Assembly: GCA_045862995.1 (NCBI GenBank)
Contig: BTVX01000014.1
Location: forward strand, 1 to 64,000
Direction: 5' to 3'
DNA length: 64,000 nt
Source: UBA2387 sp019454665
GTDB taxonomy: Bacteria > Armatimonadota > Fimbriimonadia > Fimbriimonadales > Fimbriimonadaceae
Shown: positions 37,708 to 45,393 of the stretch, one piece after another
How positions within the stretch are numbered: the stretch's first letter is position 1
How the letters are laid out: every line of letters begins with the position of its first letter
Notes under the pieces: model-generated
Database searches by the model: none
Seen by the model: only the letters and a program-made list of their open reading frames with translations
Told to the model about the DNA's origin: nothing
Position numbers and translations under genes: made by a program

Positions 37708-37811
37708 CTCAAGGAGGTTATCCCAAGAGGCCCCGAATTCCTGCCTCCGTGGTCCGATATGGGATACACTGAGCCGAATTCGGGCGTCCCCGCCCGTTCG
37801 AGAGCCTAGCC

Positions 37812-38120
37812 ATGAGCGAAAATATGGACAAGTTCCGAAGTTTGGACGGAAGCGAGGCCTTGGTGGACAAGCCGTTCATCAAGATCGTGTTTCAGCATGG
37901 GCGTCCGGACGAGGTGGGGATCAACGGTTGCCGGATCGAGGACGTGATTGACGTGCTGGTCGAGCGTCTTCTGGACTTCCAGGGCCGTGATTTGGCCTGC
38001 GAAGAGAACGCGACGGCGCTGTACCACCTGAACATCGCCCGCGAGGCGCTCGTGCTGCGTCGGCGACGTCGCGAACAGCAGAATGTGCTAGGCACTCAGG
38101 CATCGCACCGAAGCCGCTGA
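37812..38120 (+). CDS. Acb2/Tad1-like hairpin domain protein
   Basis: It encodes 102 residues. IKIVFQHGRPDEVGINGC then RIEDVIDVLVERLLDFQ and ACEENATALYHLNIAREAL followed by LRRRRREQQNVLGTQ has the layout of the phage family now called Acb2/Tad1 hairpin domain (…ENALAL…LEEAL…R…RGVEGTH). Acb2 and Tad1 proteins sequester cyclic nucleotides and so block CBASS or Thoeris signalling. Here the usual VEGTH end is VLGTQ, so ligand binding may differ. It stands 40 bases before a C5 methyltransferase and HNH nuclease pair, an unusual place for an anti-defence protein. It might be a prophage leftover or a host regulator of nucleotide signalling. I recall the family from its motifs; no search was run. Confidence 0.6.
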   Translation: MSENMDKFRSLDGSEALVDKPFIKIVFQHGRPDEVGINGCRIEDVIDVLVERLLDFQGRDLACEENATALYHLNIAREALVLRRRRREQQNVLGTQASHRSR

Positions 38121-38147
38121 CGCAACCAATTCTCGTGATCTCACGTC

Positions 38148-38153
38148 TACTAT
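38148..38153 (+). promoter_or_regulatory. -10-like hexamer of the C5 methyltransferase
   Basis: TACTAT lies seven bases before GTG 38161, which would give a leaderless transcript and supports that start. Confidence 0.4.
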
Positions 38154-38160
38154 TTGGACC

Positions 38161-39291
38161 GTGATCGCAAGTCAGCCACCTCCATTGAGTCGCACCCGTC
38201 CAGGTGTGGCCGCTGGGCGCATGATCGATCTGTTTTGTGGCGCTGGCGGAATGTCCCTCGGTTTTCACCGTGTCGGGTTCCGCCCGGTTCTCGCGATAGA
38301 CATGGATTCAGCCTCGATCGCGACTTATCGGGCCAACTTCGGCGACCATGCCCATGTGGCGGACATCGTCAAACTGGTCGAAGGCGCGTTCGGGGCCATT
38401 CCCCGCGCCGATCTTGTGATCGGCGGTCCGCCTTGCCAGGGGTTCAGCCTGCTCAACAAGAAGAAGGTCGGCGATGCTCGACGCCAACTCTGGCGACCCT
38501 ACTTGGAGGTCGTTCGGGCGAGCGGCGCGCAGGCATTCGTGATGGAGAACGTACCTCAGTTGCTGGACTCGGACGAGTTTCAGGAGATCTTGTTCGAGGC
38601 ACAGCAACTCGGATTCACCGTTGTCTCGGCCAAGCTGCTGGCCGCTGACTACGGCGTCCCTCAAAGGCGGACGCGGGCATTTGTCGTAGGTGTCCTCGAA
38701 GGCGACCCGCGCAAGTCGTTTCCACCGGTGCCTACGCACGAAACTCCGAACGAGTCAGGCGGAAACCTCTTCGACGCGTTTCCGGATCGGTTGCCTTGGC
38801 GAACTGTCCGGGACGCTATCGGGGAGCTTCCCCCACCCGTTGGAACAAGCGTGAGCGCCGAGCCGAGTCCGCTCGACCTGCATTTTGGCCGCACGCCAAC
38901 CGAGACCAGTCTGGCGCGGTACCAAGCGATTCCCGAGCAAGGGATGAACCGAGAGGACCTCTTGCGTCGAGCGCCTCACTTGACCCCGAAGTGCTGGATC
39001 AACAAGAAGGGCGGGACCGATCTCATGGGACGCCTTTGGTGGGATCGCCCTGCTTTCACGATCCGAACGGAATTCTTCAAGCCTGAAAAGGGCCGATACT
39101 TGCATCCAGAGCAGCATCGGCCCATCACCCACCGGGAGGCGGCGCGGCTCCAAAGTTTCCCGGATTCGTTCAAGTTTTGTGGAACAAAAATTGAGATTGC
39201 GCGTCAAATAGGGAACGCGGTTCCGCCTTTGCTCGCTGAGGCAGTGGCACAATCGGTCGCGCAACTCATGCAATCCGAGGTCAACCGGTGA
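38161..39291 (+). CDS. DNA (cytosine-5) methyltransferase
   Basis: It encodes 376 residues from GTG 38161 (ATG 38221 would begin right at motif I). Motif I is IDLFCGAGGMSLGF, motif IV GGPPCQGFS with the catalytic cysteine, motif VI MENVPQ, motif VIII PQRRTRAFVVG, and motifs IX-X are HREAARLQSFPD and RQIGNAVPPLLA. All are intact, so it should methylate a specific cytosine. The region between VIII and IX is the recognition domain. The HNH gene overlaps its stop by GTGA, which makes a compact type II restriction-modification unit likely. Confidence 0.95.
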   Translation: MIASQPPPLSRTRPGVAAGRMIDLFCGAGGMSLGFHRVGFRPVLAIDMDSASIATYRANFGDHAHVADIVKLVEGAFGAIPRADLVIGGPPCQGFSLLNKKKVGDARRQLWRPYLEVVRASGAQAFVMENVPQLLDSDEFQEILFEAQQLGFTVVSAKLLAADYGVPQRRTRAFVVGVLEGDPRKSFPPVPTHETPNESGGNLFDAFPDRLPWRTVRDAIGELPPPVGTSVSAEPSPLDLHFGRTPTETSLARYQAIPEQGMNREDLLRRAPHLTPKCWINKKGGTDLMGRLWWDRPAFTIRTEFFKPEKGRYLHPEQHRPITHREAARLQSFPDSFKFCGTKIEIARQIGNAVPPLLAEAVAQSVAQLMQSEVNR

Positions 39292-39839
39292 AAGGTGGCG
39301 CCCGGGTCCGCATCAGGACGTTCTTCGAGCAGAACGTGGGCAAGGTGGTCACGACGCGCGAAATCGCCGAAGTCGCCCAGATTCACGATTATCAACGCCG
39401 GATTCGCGAGTTGAGGAACGAGGAGGGCATGAAGATTCGGTCGTACCGAGACCGATCGGACCTGAAGCCGGACGAGTACATTCTGGAGTCGCTGACGCGA
39501 GACCCAGCGATCGGGCGGCGAATCTCTCCGCAGTTGCGCATGGAGATTCTGGAGCGAAACGGATTCACCTGCCAGTTGTGCGGCCGAACAGGCGGAGACC
39601 CCGACCCAACCGATCCCGCCAGCAAGGTTCGACTTGTCATCGACCATCTCACCCCGATCTCCCTCGGCGGTGGCAACGAGCGCGAGAATCTGCGCGTCCT
39701 TTGTTCCGCCTGCAATCAGGCCCGAAGCAACATTGAACCGCCATCGGAATCCGCAGCTAACTTGCTCGCTCGAATTCGCCGCGCCCCACGGCGCGTTCAA
39801 GCCGAGGTCTTCGAGGCTTTGCGCCGAACATTTGACTGA
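39288..39839 (+). CDS. HNH endonuclease, probable restriction enzyme partner
   Basis: It encodes 183 residues from GTG 39288. The N-terminal 75 residues look like a winged helix (VVTTREIAEVAQIHDYQRRI). The HNH domain has CQLCGR, VIDHLTPISLGGGNERENL and LCSACNQARS, giving two zinc CxxC pairs and the His-Asn-His core. Translational coupling to the cytosine methyltransferase indicates the cutting subunit of a type II system recognising the same site. Confidence 0.88.
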   Translation: MKGGARVRIRTFFEQNVGKVVTTREIAEVAQIHDYQRRIRELRNEEGMKIRSYRDRSDLKPDEYILESLTRDPAIGRRISPQLRMEILERNGFTCQLCGRTGGDPDPTDPASKVRLVIDHLTPISLGGGNERENLRVLCSACNQARSNIEPPSESAANLLARIRRAPRRVQAEVFEALRRTFD

Positions 39840-39845
39840 ACCATG

Positions 39846-39851
39846 TATAAT
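39846..39851 (+). promoter_or_regulatory. -10 hexamer of the infC operon
   Basis: TATAAT, 82 bases before the infC start and seven bases after the HNH stop. A weak TTGACT lies too close (39832) to serve as a -35. Confidence 0.5.
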
Positions 39852-39861
39852 CCTGAACCCA

Positions 39862-39906
39862 TGAACACCCACTTCAGCGAGGTGACCCAACATACGGCGC
39901 TTTAGG
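39862..39906 (+). other. Possible leader peptide ORF before infC
   Basis: ATG to TAG encodes 14 residues (MNTHFSEVTQHTAL) within the 82-base leader. Leader sequences control infC operons in many bacteria. Whether this ORF is translated is unknown. Confidence 0.3.
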
Positions 39907-39933
39907 CGTCCTCCCCGCCCCGAACCGGGCCCG

Positions 39934-40527
39934 ATGATCAACGAGCGGGTCCTGAGGTTTCGGGATATCCGGGTGATCGGCCCGGAAGGCGAACAGATCG
40001 GCATCATCCAGTCCCGGCCGGCGCTCAACATGGCGCGCGAGCAGGGCCTCGATCTCGTGCTCGTCTCGGCCACCGCCAATCCACCCGTGTGCCGCATCAT
40101 TGACTACGGTCGGCACAAGTACGAGATGGACAAGCGGGAGCGGGAGAACAAGAAGAAGAAGACGGAGGTGAAGGGCCTCAAAATCAAGCCCAGCATCGCC
40201 GAACACGACCTCAACACCAACCTGAAGAAGGCGCTCGGATTCCTGGCCGAGGGCGACAAGGTCAGGATCGTCTGCCAGTTCCGGGCGCGCGAGATCACGC
40301 ACCCCGAAATCGGACGGGCGAAGCTTCAGGTGTTCATCGACAAAACGGCCGACGTGGCACAGGTCGAACGACCCCCGACGATGGAAGCCAACCAAATGGT
40401 GGTCGTACTTATGCCAAAATCAGGAAAAGGTCCCAAAAAAGATGTCAAAACTCAAGACAAACAAGACGGCGGCGAAGCGGTTCAAGATCACGGGCAAGGG
40501 CAAGATCACCCGGCGGAAGGCGTATAA
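39934..40527 (+). CDS. infC: Translation initiation factor IF-3
   Basis: It encodes 197 residues. INERVLRFRDIRVIGPEGEQ is the standard N-terminal start, then PPVCRIIDYGRHKYE, the lysine-rich linker and the C-terminal domain KIKPSIAEHDLNTN to MEANQMVVVLMPK. IF-3 binds the 30S subunit and checks initiator tRNA. After the usual end it has an extension of about 30 polar residues (from SGKGPKKDVKTQDKQ) that overlaps rpmI by 86 bases in another frame, which is more than usual. Confidence 0.96.
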   Translation: MINERVLRFRDIRVIGPEGEQIGIIQSRPALNMAREQGLDLVLVSATANPPVCRIIDYGRHKYEMDKRERENKKKKTEVKGLKIKPSIAEHDLNTNLKKALGFLAEGDKVRIVCQFRAREITHPEIGRAKLQVFIDKTADVAQVERPPTMEANQMVVVLMPKSGKGPKKDVKTQDKQDGGEAVQDHGQGQDHPAEGV

Positions 40528-40636
40528 CAGCCACCAGTTCCTGCACAAGAGCGCGTCCCAGAAGCGGCGGCTCGAACAGGAGCCCACGCTGGCCTCGGGC
40601 GACGCCAAGCGGATCAAGAAGCTGCTCGCGATCTGA
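40442..40636 (+). CDS. rpmI: Ribosomal protein bL35
   Basis: It encodes 64 residues, full length for bL35: MSKLKTNKTAAKRFKITGKG, RRKAYNSHQFLHKSASQKRR and LASGDAKRIKKLL. It overlaps the infC tail by 86 bases. AGGAAAAGG lies upstream as ribosome-binding sequence within infC. The usual third gene rplT does not follow; a terminator stands 20 bases after the stop. Confidence 0.96.
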   Translation: MSKLKTNKTAAKRFKITGKGKITRRKAYNSHQFLHKSASQKRRLEQEPTLASGDAKRIKKLLAI

Positions 40637-40655
40637 GCGCCGGCTCTGAATTCTC

Positions 40656-40686
40656 GCAAACCACCCGCTTCGAGCGGGTGGTTTGC
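40656..40686 (+). terminator. Terminator of the infC-rpmI operon
   Basis: A perfect 14-bp hairpin, GCAAACCACCCGCT with its complement around a TCG loop. The A-rich 5' arm and T-rich 3' arm (GGTTTGC, then TGTGTTT) are those of an intrinsic terminator, and the symmetry also serves the convergent gene on the minus strand. Confidence 0.9.
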
Positions 40687-40702
40687 TGTGTTTGGGCTCG
40701 CC

Positions 40703-41290
40703 TCACGCCGGCATCTTGAGGAGACGCCGCGCCTCCGCGACCGTTTCGGGGGATTCGAGCGCTTCGGCGAACTCGGTGACGGTGGCCAAGATCGTCTCGC
40801 GGTCAATGTCGGGATACAACTCCATGAGACGCATCACGTCGTCCTTGTCGCGGTCGCGGAGGGCGATGAGCTTCATCACCAAGAGGTCTTCGACCGAGGC
40901 GATCGGCACATCTTGTCCCGTCCCCACGTCCATCGCTTGGGCTTTGTGCGTGAGGTTGACCTCGAACGGGATCACCCCCATCGCGAGGTCTATGCCCGTC
41001 CCGCCCGCCGCTTCGATCAACACCACGCGGCGCAACCTCGTCTGGCCGAGGTTTGAATCGCGCAGATGCAACCCGAACTGGCCGAGGTTCGCAGCGAGTT
41101 CGTCCAAGCGGTCGTCCAGATCAAGCGCGACCGCGTCCACATCGGCCGTCGCACGAAGATAGCCCCGCATGATGACAGCGACGCCCCAGATAACGGCGTA
41201 CTGCAAACCGAGCGAATCGAGGCACCGACTCAGGCGAGACAGCGCCTCTCCCAGTTCAGCCGAATTTTTCAAGCCACTTCTGTCGAGCAT
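40703..41290 (-). CDS. Nucleotidyltransferase-fold protein
   Basis: It encodes 195 residues. YAVIWGVAVIMRGYLRATAD followed by VDAVALD resembles the GG/GS...TxDVD active site of MNT/AbiEii-like nucleotidyltransferases, though the usual glycine-glycine is WGVAV here. ASVEDLLVMKLIALRDRDKD is the typical C-terminal helix of that group. The 77-residue gene upstream overlaps its start by 35 bases, so they form a two-gene unit. The function may be toxin-antitoxin-like or simple metabolic; it is not clear. Confidence 0.75.
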   Translation of the reverse strand: MLDRSGLKNSAELGEALSRLSRCLDSLGLQYAVIWGVAVIMRGYLRATADVDAVALDLDDRLDELAANLGQFGLHLRDSNLGQTRLRRVVLIEAAGGTGIDLAMGVIPFEVNLTHKAQAMDVGTGQDVPIASVEDLLVMKLIALRDRDKDDVMRLMELYPDIDRETILATVTEFAEALESPETVAEARRLLKMPA

Positions 41291-41489
41291 GTTGCCACCT
41301 CAGGTGGAATTCCAGGTCGTCTTCTCGAACGGCCAGTCTGCCCGTGGACGCCAACCAATTGACGAGCGCCTGCGCCTTGGCCAACCGATCGGCGGGAAGC
41401 ATGTTCCTCGCCTCCTCGAGTTTGAACTCGTGGAGGGCGTCGTAGCGCGCTTTCCACTCCTTGACCATTTTGGGGTCCATCTTCGCCAT
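41256..41489 (-). CDS. Small hypothetical protein paired with the nucleotidyltransferase
   Basis: It encodes 77 residues, mostly helical and charged (MVKEWKARYDALHEFKLEEA, LAKAQALVNWLAS, LEFHLRWQHARQKWLEKFG). It has no recognised family. The overlap with the following nucleotidyltransferase gene indicates coupled translation, and the size is that of an antitoxin or adaptor. Confidence 0.65.
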   Translation of the reverse strand: MAKMDPKMVKEWKARYDALHEFKLEEARNMLPADRLAKAQALVNWLASTGRLAVREDDLEFHLRWQHARQKWLEKFG

Positions 41490-41542
41490 GTCAAGTCCAA
41501 TCTACCCCGAGGCTGACCGGGCACCAAGAGCCCCCGGTCGCG

Positions 41543-41548
41543 TACAAT
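41543..41548 (+). promoter_or_regulatory. -10 hexamer of nuoG
   Basis: TACAAT ends nine bases before the nuoG ATG, again leaving almost no leader. Confidence 0.45.
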
Positions 41549-41557
41549 CAAGGGCGC

Positions 41558-43573
41558 ATGGCCGCCATCGCCGACTCGACCCTCGTCACGATCACCATCA
41601 ACGACCGAGAGATTCAGGTGCCCAAGGGCGAACTGATCGTTGAATCGGTCAAGCGGCTCGGGCTCGAAATCCCCATCTTCTGCTACCACCCGCGCATGAA
41701 GCCCGTCGGCATGTGCCGCATGTGCCTCGTCGAGGTCGGTTTCAGAGGGCCGGATGGTTCGGTGCGCAAGATGCCCAAGCCCCAAGCGGGGTGCACCCTG
41801 CCCGCCAGCGACGGCATGGTCGTCTACACGGACACGGAGATGGTCCATCGCGACCGCAAGGGCGTCCTAGAGATGCTCCTGATCAACCACCCGTTGGACT
41901 GCCCCATCTGCGACCGGGGCGGCGAGTGCCCGCTGCAGAACAACACGCTCTTTTATGGCCCCTCGACCAGCCGATACGTCGAGATGAAGCGCCACCTGCC
42001 CAAGGCCTTCCCGCTCAGCGAGTTCGTCACGCTCGACCTGGAGCGCTGCATCCAGTGCGGCCGCTGCGTGCGCTTCACCGAGGAGATTTCGGGCGACGCC
42101 GAACTCGCCTTCCGCTTCCGGGGCGCGAACATGACGCCCTCGACATTTGAGCTCAAGCGATTCACCAGCAAGTTCAGCGGCAACGTCATCGAGATTTGCC
42201 CCGTCGGCGCACTCACCAGCGCCAAGTACCGATTCCGTGCTCGCCCTTGGGACCTCGAAACCCGGCCTGCCGTCTGCACCCTTTGCTCGAACGGCTGCAA
42301 CGTGTGGTTCGACTACCGCGTGCAGAAGATGGTCCGCATCAACGGTCGCACCAACGAGGCCGTGAACGAAGAGTGGACGTGTGATCGCGGCAAGTTTGGG
42401 CATGACTTCTACAACTCATCGGACCGATTGACCAAAGTGCTCGTGCGCTCGGGCGATGGGTTCGCGGGTGCGGATTGGATGACCGCCTACGCGGCGGTTT
42501 CCGAGGCGTTCGTGGGCAAGAAGGTCGCCGGGCTGGCCGGGCCAATGGTCTCGAACGAGGGCCTCTACCAGTTCCAAAAGACGTTCCGGAGCGTGTTCGG
42601 CTCGAACCACGTGGATCACCGATGGACGCGCCACCTCGCGGCATCGCTGCCCAAGCCCGAGCCGATCGCCACGCTCGAGGAAGCCAAGACAGTCCTCGTG
42701 TTCGGCTCGCTGGCCGACGAGTTGCCCATCGTGTTCCTTCGGGTCCGCAAGGCTTGGTTCAAGCACGGGGCCAAGGTGGTTGTGGTTCATTCCGCGCCGA
42801 CCGATGCCGATTCGTTCGCGCACCTGGTGTTGCGTTGCGCTCCGGGCACCGAGGGCGCGGTCGCCGAGGCGCTCGCCGGGAACGGCTCGGCCGAGGGCTC
42901 GGGGGTTTCTGCTTCCGACTTGGCGAAAGCGCGGGAGTTGCTGAGCGATGCCACGGCGATCGTGGCTTCCCATGCGTTGCTGAACGCCGAATCCGGCGAT
43001 CGTGCGATGTCCGCTCTTGCTTCAATGCCTGGCAGCAAGCACCTGTACGCCACTGGCGCCAACACCTACGGAGCCGATGCGGCCGGCGTGCGGCCCGACG
43101 CCCAGCCCGAAGGCGAACAGGGGATGGACACCCAAGCCATCCTTACCGCCGCCGCAAATGGCGAGTTGGATGCGCTGTGGTTGCTGGGTTGCGACCCGCT
43201 CGCGTTGCACCCCGATCGCGACCTGGTCGCTCGCGCCTTGGAGAATATGCCGTTCCTCGTGGTTCAAGACATCGCCGCGACGGAAGCGACCAACTTTGCC
43301 TCCGTGGTGTTGCCCATGACCGCGCCCGCCGAGCAAGACGGTACCTATACCAACTGCGAAGGGCGCGTGCAGCGGATGAAGGCCATCCTGCCCACCAAGG
43401 GCGACGCCGAACCCGCATGGAAGGTGTTCGAGGAATTGGCGATCCGGATCAAGCCGCGCACGCCGCTGTTCAACGCGCGAGAGGTCATGGAAGAGATGTC
43501 TCGCACGTTGCCTGCGTTTGCGGGCATGCGGTACGAAAACTTGGACGGCGAAGGCGTGGTTCTGGGTGGCTGA
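41558..43573 (+). CDS. nuoG: NADH-quinone oxidoreductase subunit G
   Basis: It encodes 671 residues. It carries the iron-sulfur clusters of the complex I N-module: CYHPRMKPVGMCRMC (2Fe-2S), DCPICDRGGECPLQ, the 4Fe-4S set CIQCGRCVRF and ICPVGALTS, and CTLCSNGCN of the molybdopterin-like domain. The C-terminal half is the molybdopterin-oxidoreductase-type fold that has lost the cofactor in complex I. A formate dehydrogenase-like or NAD-dependent hydrogenase subunit is the alternative. No other nuo gene is nearby, so it stands apart from its complex here. Confidence 0.9.
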   Translation: MAAIADSTLVTITINDREIQVPKGELIVESVKRLGLEIPIFCYHPRMKPVGMCRMCLVEVGFRGPDGSVRKMPKPQAGCTLPASDGMVVYTDTEMVHRDRKGVLEMLLINHPLDCPICDRGGECPLQNNTLFYGPSTSRYVEMKRHLPKAFPLSEFVTLDLERCIQCGRCVRFTEEISGDAELAFRFRGANMTPSTFELKRFTSKFSGNVIEICPVGALTSAKYRFRARPWDLETRPAVCTLCSNGCNVWFDYRVQKMVRINGRTNEAVNEEWTCDRGKFGHDFYNSSDRLTKVLVRSGDGFAGADWMTAYAAVSEAFVGKKVAGLAGPMVSNEGLYQFQKTFRSVFGSNHVDHRWTRHLAASLPKPEPIATLEEAKTVLVFGSLADELPIVFLRVRKAWFKHGAKVVVVHSAPTDADSFAHLVLRCAPGTEGAVAEALAGNGSAEGSGVSASDLAKARELLSDATAIVASHALLNAESGDRAMSALASMPGSKHLYATGANTYGADAAGVRPDAQPEGEQGMDTQAILTAAANGELDALWLLGCDPLALHPDRDLVARALENMPFLVVQDIAATEATNFASVVLPMTAPAEQDGTYTNCEGRVQRMKAILPTKGDAEPAWKVFEELAIRIKPRTPLFNAREVMEEMSRTLPAFAGMRYENLDGEGVVLGG

Positions 43574-43579
43574 ACCTGA

Positions 43580-44215
43580 TTAGCGCAACCAGGTACTGAT
43601 TCTTGAGCGACACGTCGAGCAGAAGCCTTTGTGGTTGACGATATCGGCGCCCGTGCCTTCGCCATCGCGCATCAGGCACCCTTTGTTCGGGCAGTGTTCC
43701 AATCCAAGCGTGTGACCTGCTTCGTGCACGGCAACGGAGCCAACCCTCCGCTTTGAACGATAGGAAGAGACGACGCACGTGGTGCCTCCCATATAGGCCA
43801 AACCCATGATGCCGTAGTCGTGGACGCCATGGGCGGTTGTCGAGATGTCCTTCTCGGTCACGCCTACGACTTTTGTAGTCTTGGAATCTTGGGCACACTC
43901 GGCTTGGAGCCATTCGAGCAGCTTCTCGGAACGGTACCGCCGCCGTGGCTCATAGAAAGCCGATCTCGGAATGTCGGCATCGTCAAGCCATCTGATGTCT
44001 GCGGTGTAGAACTCCCGCAGAGACTTTTCGACATCCTCGCGAACTTGCTTCCGGGGGTTCTGGATGGGCACCAAGAGGAAGACGAGCTTGTCGTTCACAG
44101 CTCCTTCCTTTGCCGGCTTTGCCTGTGCGGCCGACGCTGCGTCCCGCTGGCAACCAGATACAGCAAAGACAGAGAAGATCAAGGCGCACGCTGAGACGCG
44201 ACGAATGCAATTCAT
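43580..44215 (-). CDS. Archaemetzincin-like zinc protease lipoprotein
   Basis: It encodes 211 residues from ATG 44215, overlapping the epimerase stop by ATGA. The signal peptide ends in a lipobox, FAVSGC, so it is a lipoprotein. The zinc motif HEAGHTLGLEHCPNKGCLM (from about 164) followed by CSTC matches the archaemetzincin signature HExxHxxGxxHCx4CxM...CxxC, including the four structural cysteines. It is probably an outer- or inner-membrane-anchored peptidase whose substrate is unknown. Confidence 0.85.
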   Translation of the reverse strand: MNCIRRVSACALIFSVFAVSGCQRDAASAAQAKPAKEGAVNDKLVFLLVPIQNPRKQVREDVEKSLREFYTADIRWLDDADIPRSAFYEPRRRYRSEKLLEWLQAECAQDSKTTKVVGVTEKDISTTAHGVHDYGIMGLAYMGGTTCVVSSYRSKRRVGSVAVHEAGHTLGLEHCPNKGCLMRDGEGTGADIVNHKGFCSTCRSRISTWLR

Positions 44216-45393
44216 GGGGCAAGCATCTTCAGGCAGTAGATCAACGTACGCCCTTCGTGGTAGTTGGCCTTCCAACGGTGGGCCTTGGCTTCCACCAGAA
44301 CGCGGATCCCCGTCTCGTCCACGGTGTCGTACCAGCCCCCGTGAAGCCTGTCCACCAGGTGATCGCAACAGAACCGCCAAGACTCGCAGAACCGCTTCCA
44401 GTAGACTTCGTCGCCAAACGCCTTGTAAGCGACCAAGAGCGCCGTCATGGTCTCGTTCTGAACCCACCACACCTTGTCGCGGTCGAACGGATCGTCGAAG
44501 GCCTCGGTTCGGTAGAACAAGCCCCCGTGTCTTTCGTCCCACGCAACACGCAACGAGTGGTCCACCAATCCGCGAACCATTCGCTCGATCTCTGGGCTGT
44601 GCAGGCTAATGGCCGTCGCCGCGTGATGCAACAGGAACGCCGTTTCGATGTTGTGCCCGGGCGAGTTGTGGCCAGGCAACGCACGCCAGCTCTGTAGGAA
44701 GAACGGGCAAGCGACGCCCGGCAGGGTGAGCATCTTGTCCATCAGCACACCTATCCAATGTCGCACCCAGCCCTCTGTCTCGGGCGTTGGCGCGGCCTCG
44801 TGCATCTCGGTGGCCGACTCCAGCAGGTGCAGGTGAGTGTTGAAGCTCTTGACTACGCTCTGAGTTCCCGCATCTCGGCTCGCAGCGACCGCACCAAACC
44901 GGTCCAAATCGTCCGCGATACCACTGTGCTCGTCTTCACAGCGTCCCAACCAAGCCTGTAGGTCCCGAGCCGCGCTCAATACGGCGGGATCCACGGTCGC
45001 TTTGTAGGCTGCCGCCAACGCGTAGAGCGCAAAGGAGAGCGCGTAGCTCGACTTATCAACCACAAGCGGGCCTTCCTCCAGATGCACTTCTGTGAAGTAA
45101 CCGCCCGCCTCGTGGTCGCGCATCTTGGTTTCGAGAAATGCCAACCCATGCCTCAACATGGGCTCCAATCGCGCTCGCAATTCCGGATCGTAAACGATCA
45201 GCGTTGCCGTCGTCCACACGATCCTCGACTGATACACCAAGAACCTTAGGCCGTCTTCGTGAGTCGTCCAATCGCGGGCCATATTCTGCACATAGCCGCC
45301 CCGCTCGGCAACGACGCGCGGATACCAGTTGGCCACCAAGCCGTCGTACAGTAGCGTGCGCAACGAACGTGCCACGGTATCGGGGGTCGTCAC
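44212..45393 (-). CDS. AGE-family (N-acylglucosamine 2-epimerase-like) sugar epimerase
   Basis: It encodes 393 residues from GTG 45393, with GGAGG seven bases upstream and GTGA overlap with the amidohydrolase gene. The (alpha/alpha)6 barrel family signature appears as RDWTTHEDGLRFLVYQSRIV near the start, HLHLLESATEMHEA in the middle, PGHNIETAFLLHHAA, and the end KANYHEGRTLIYCLKML. It probably interconverts N-acetylglucosamine/mannosamine or cellobiose-type sugars. The exact substrate is not evident. Confidence 0.9.
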   Translation of the reverse strand: MTTPDTVARSLRTLLYDGLVANWYPRVVAERGGYVQNMARDWTTHEDGLRFLVYQSRIVWTTATLIVYDPELRARLEPMLRHGLAFLETKMRDHEAGGYFTEVHLEEGPLVVDKSSYALSFALYALAAAYKATVDPAVLSAARDLQAWLGRCEDEHSGIADDLDRFGAVAASRDAGTQSVVKSFNTHLHLLESATEMHEAAPTPETEGWVRHWIGVLMDKMLTLPGVACPFFLQSWRALPGHNSPGHNIETAFLLHHAATAISLHSPEIERMVRGLVDHSLRVAWDERHGGLFYRTEAFDDPFDRDKVWWVQNETMTALLVAYKAFGDEVYWKRFCESWRFCCDHLVDRLHGGWYDTVDETGIRVLVEAKAHRWKANYHEGRTLIYCLKMLAP

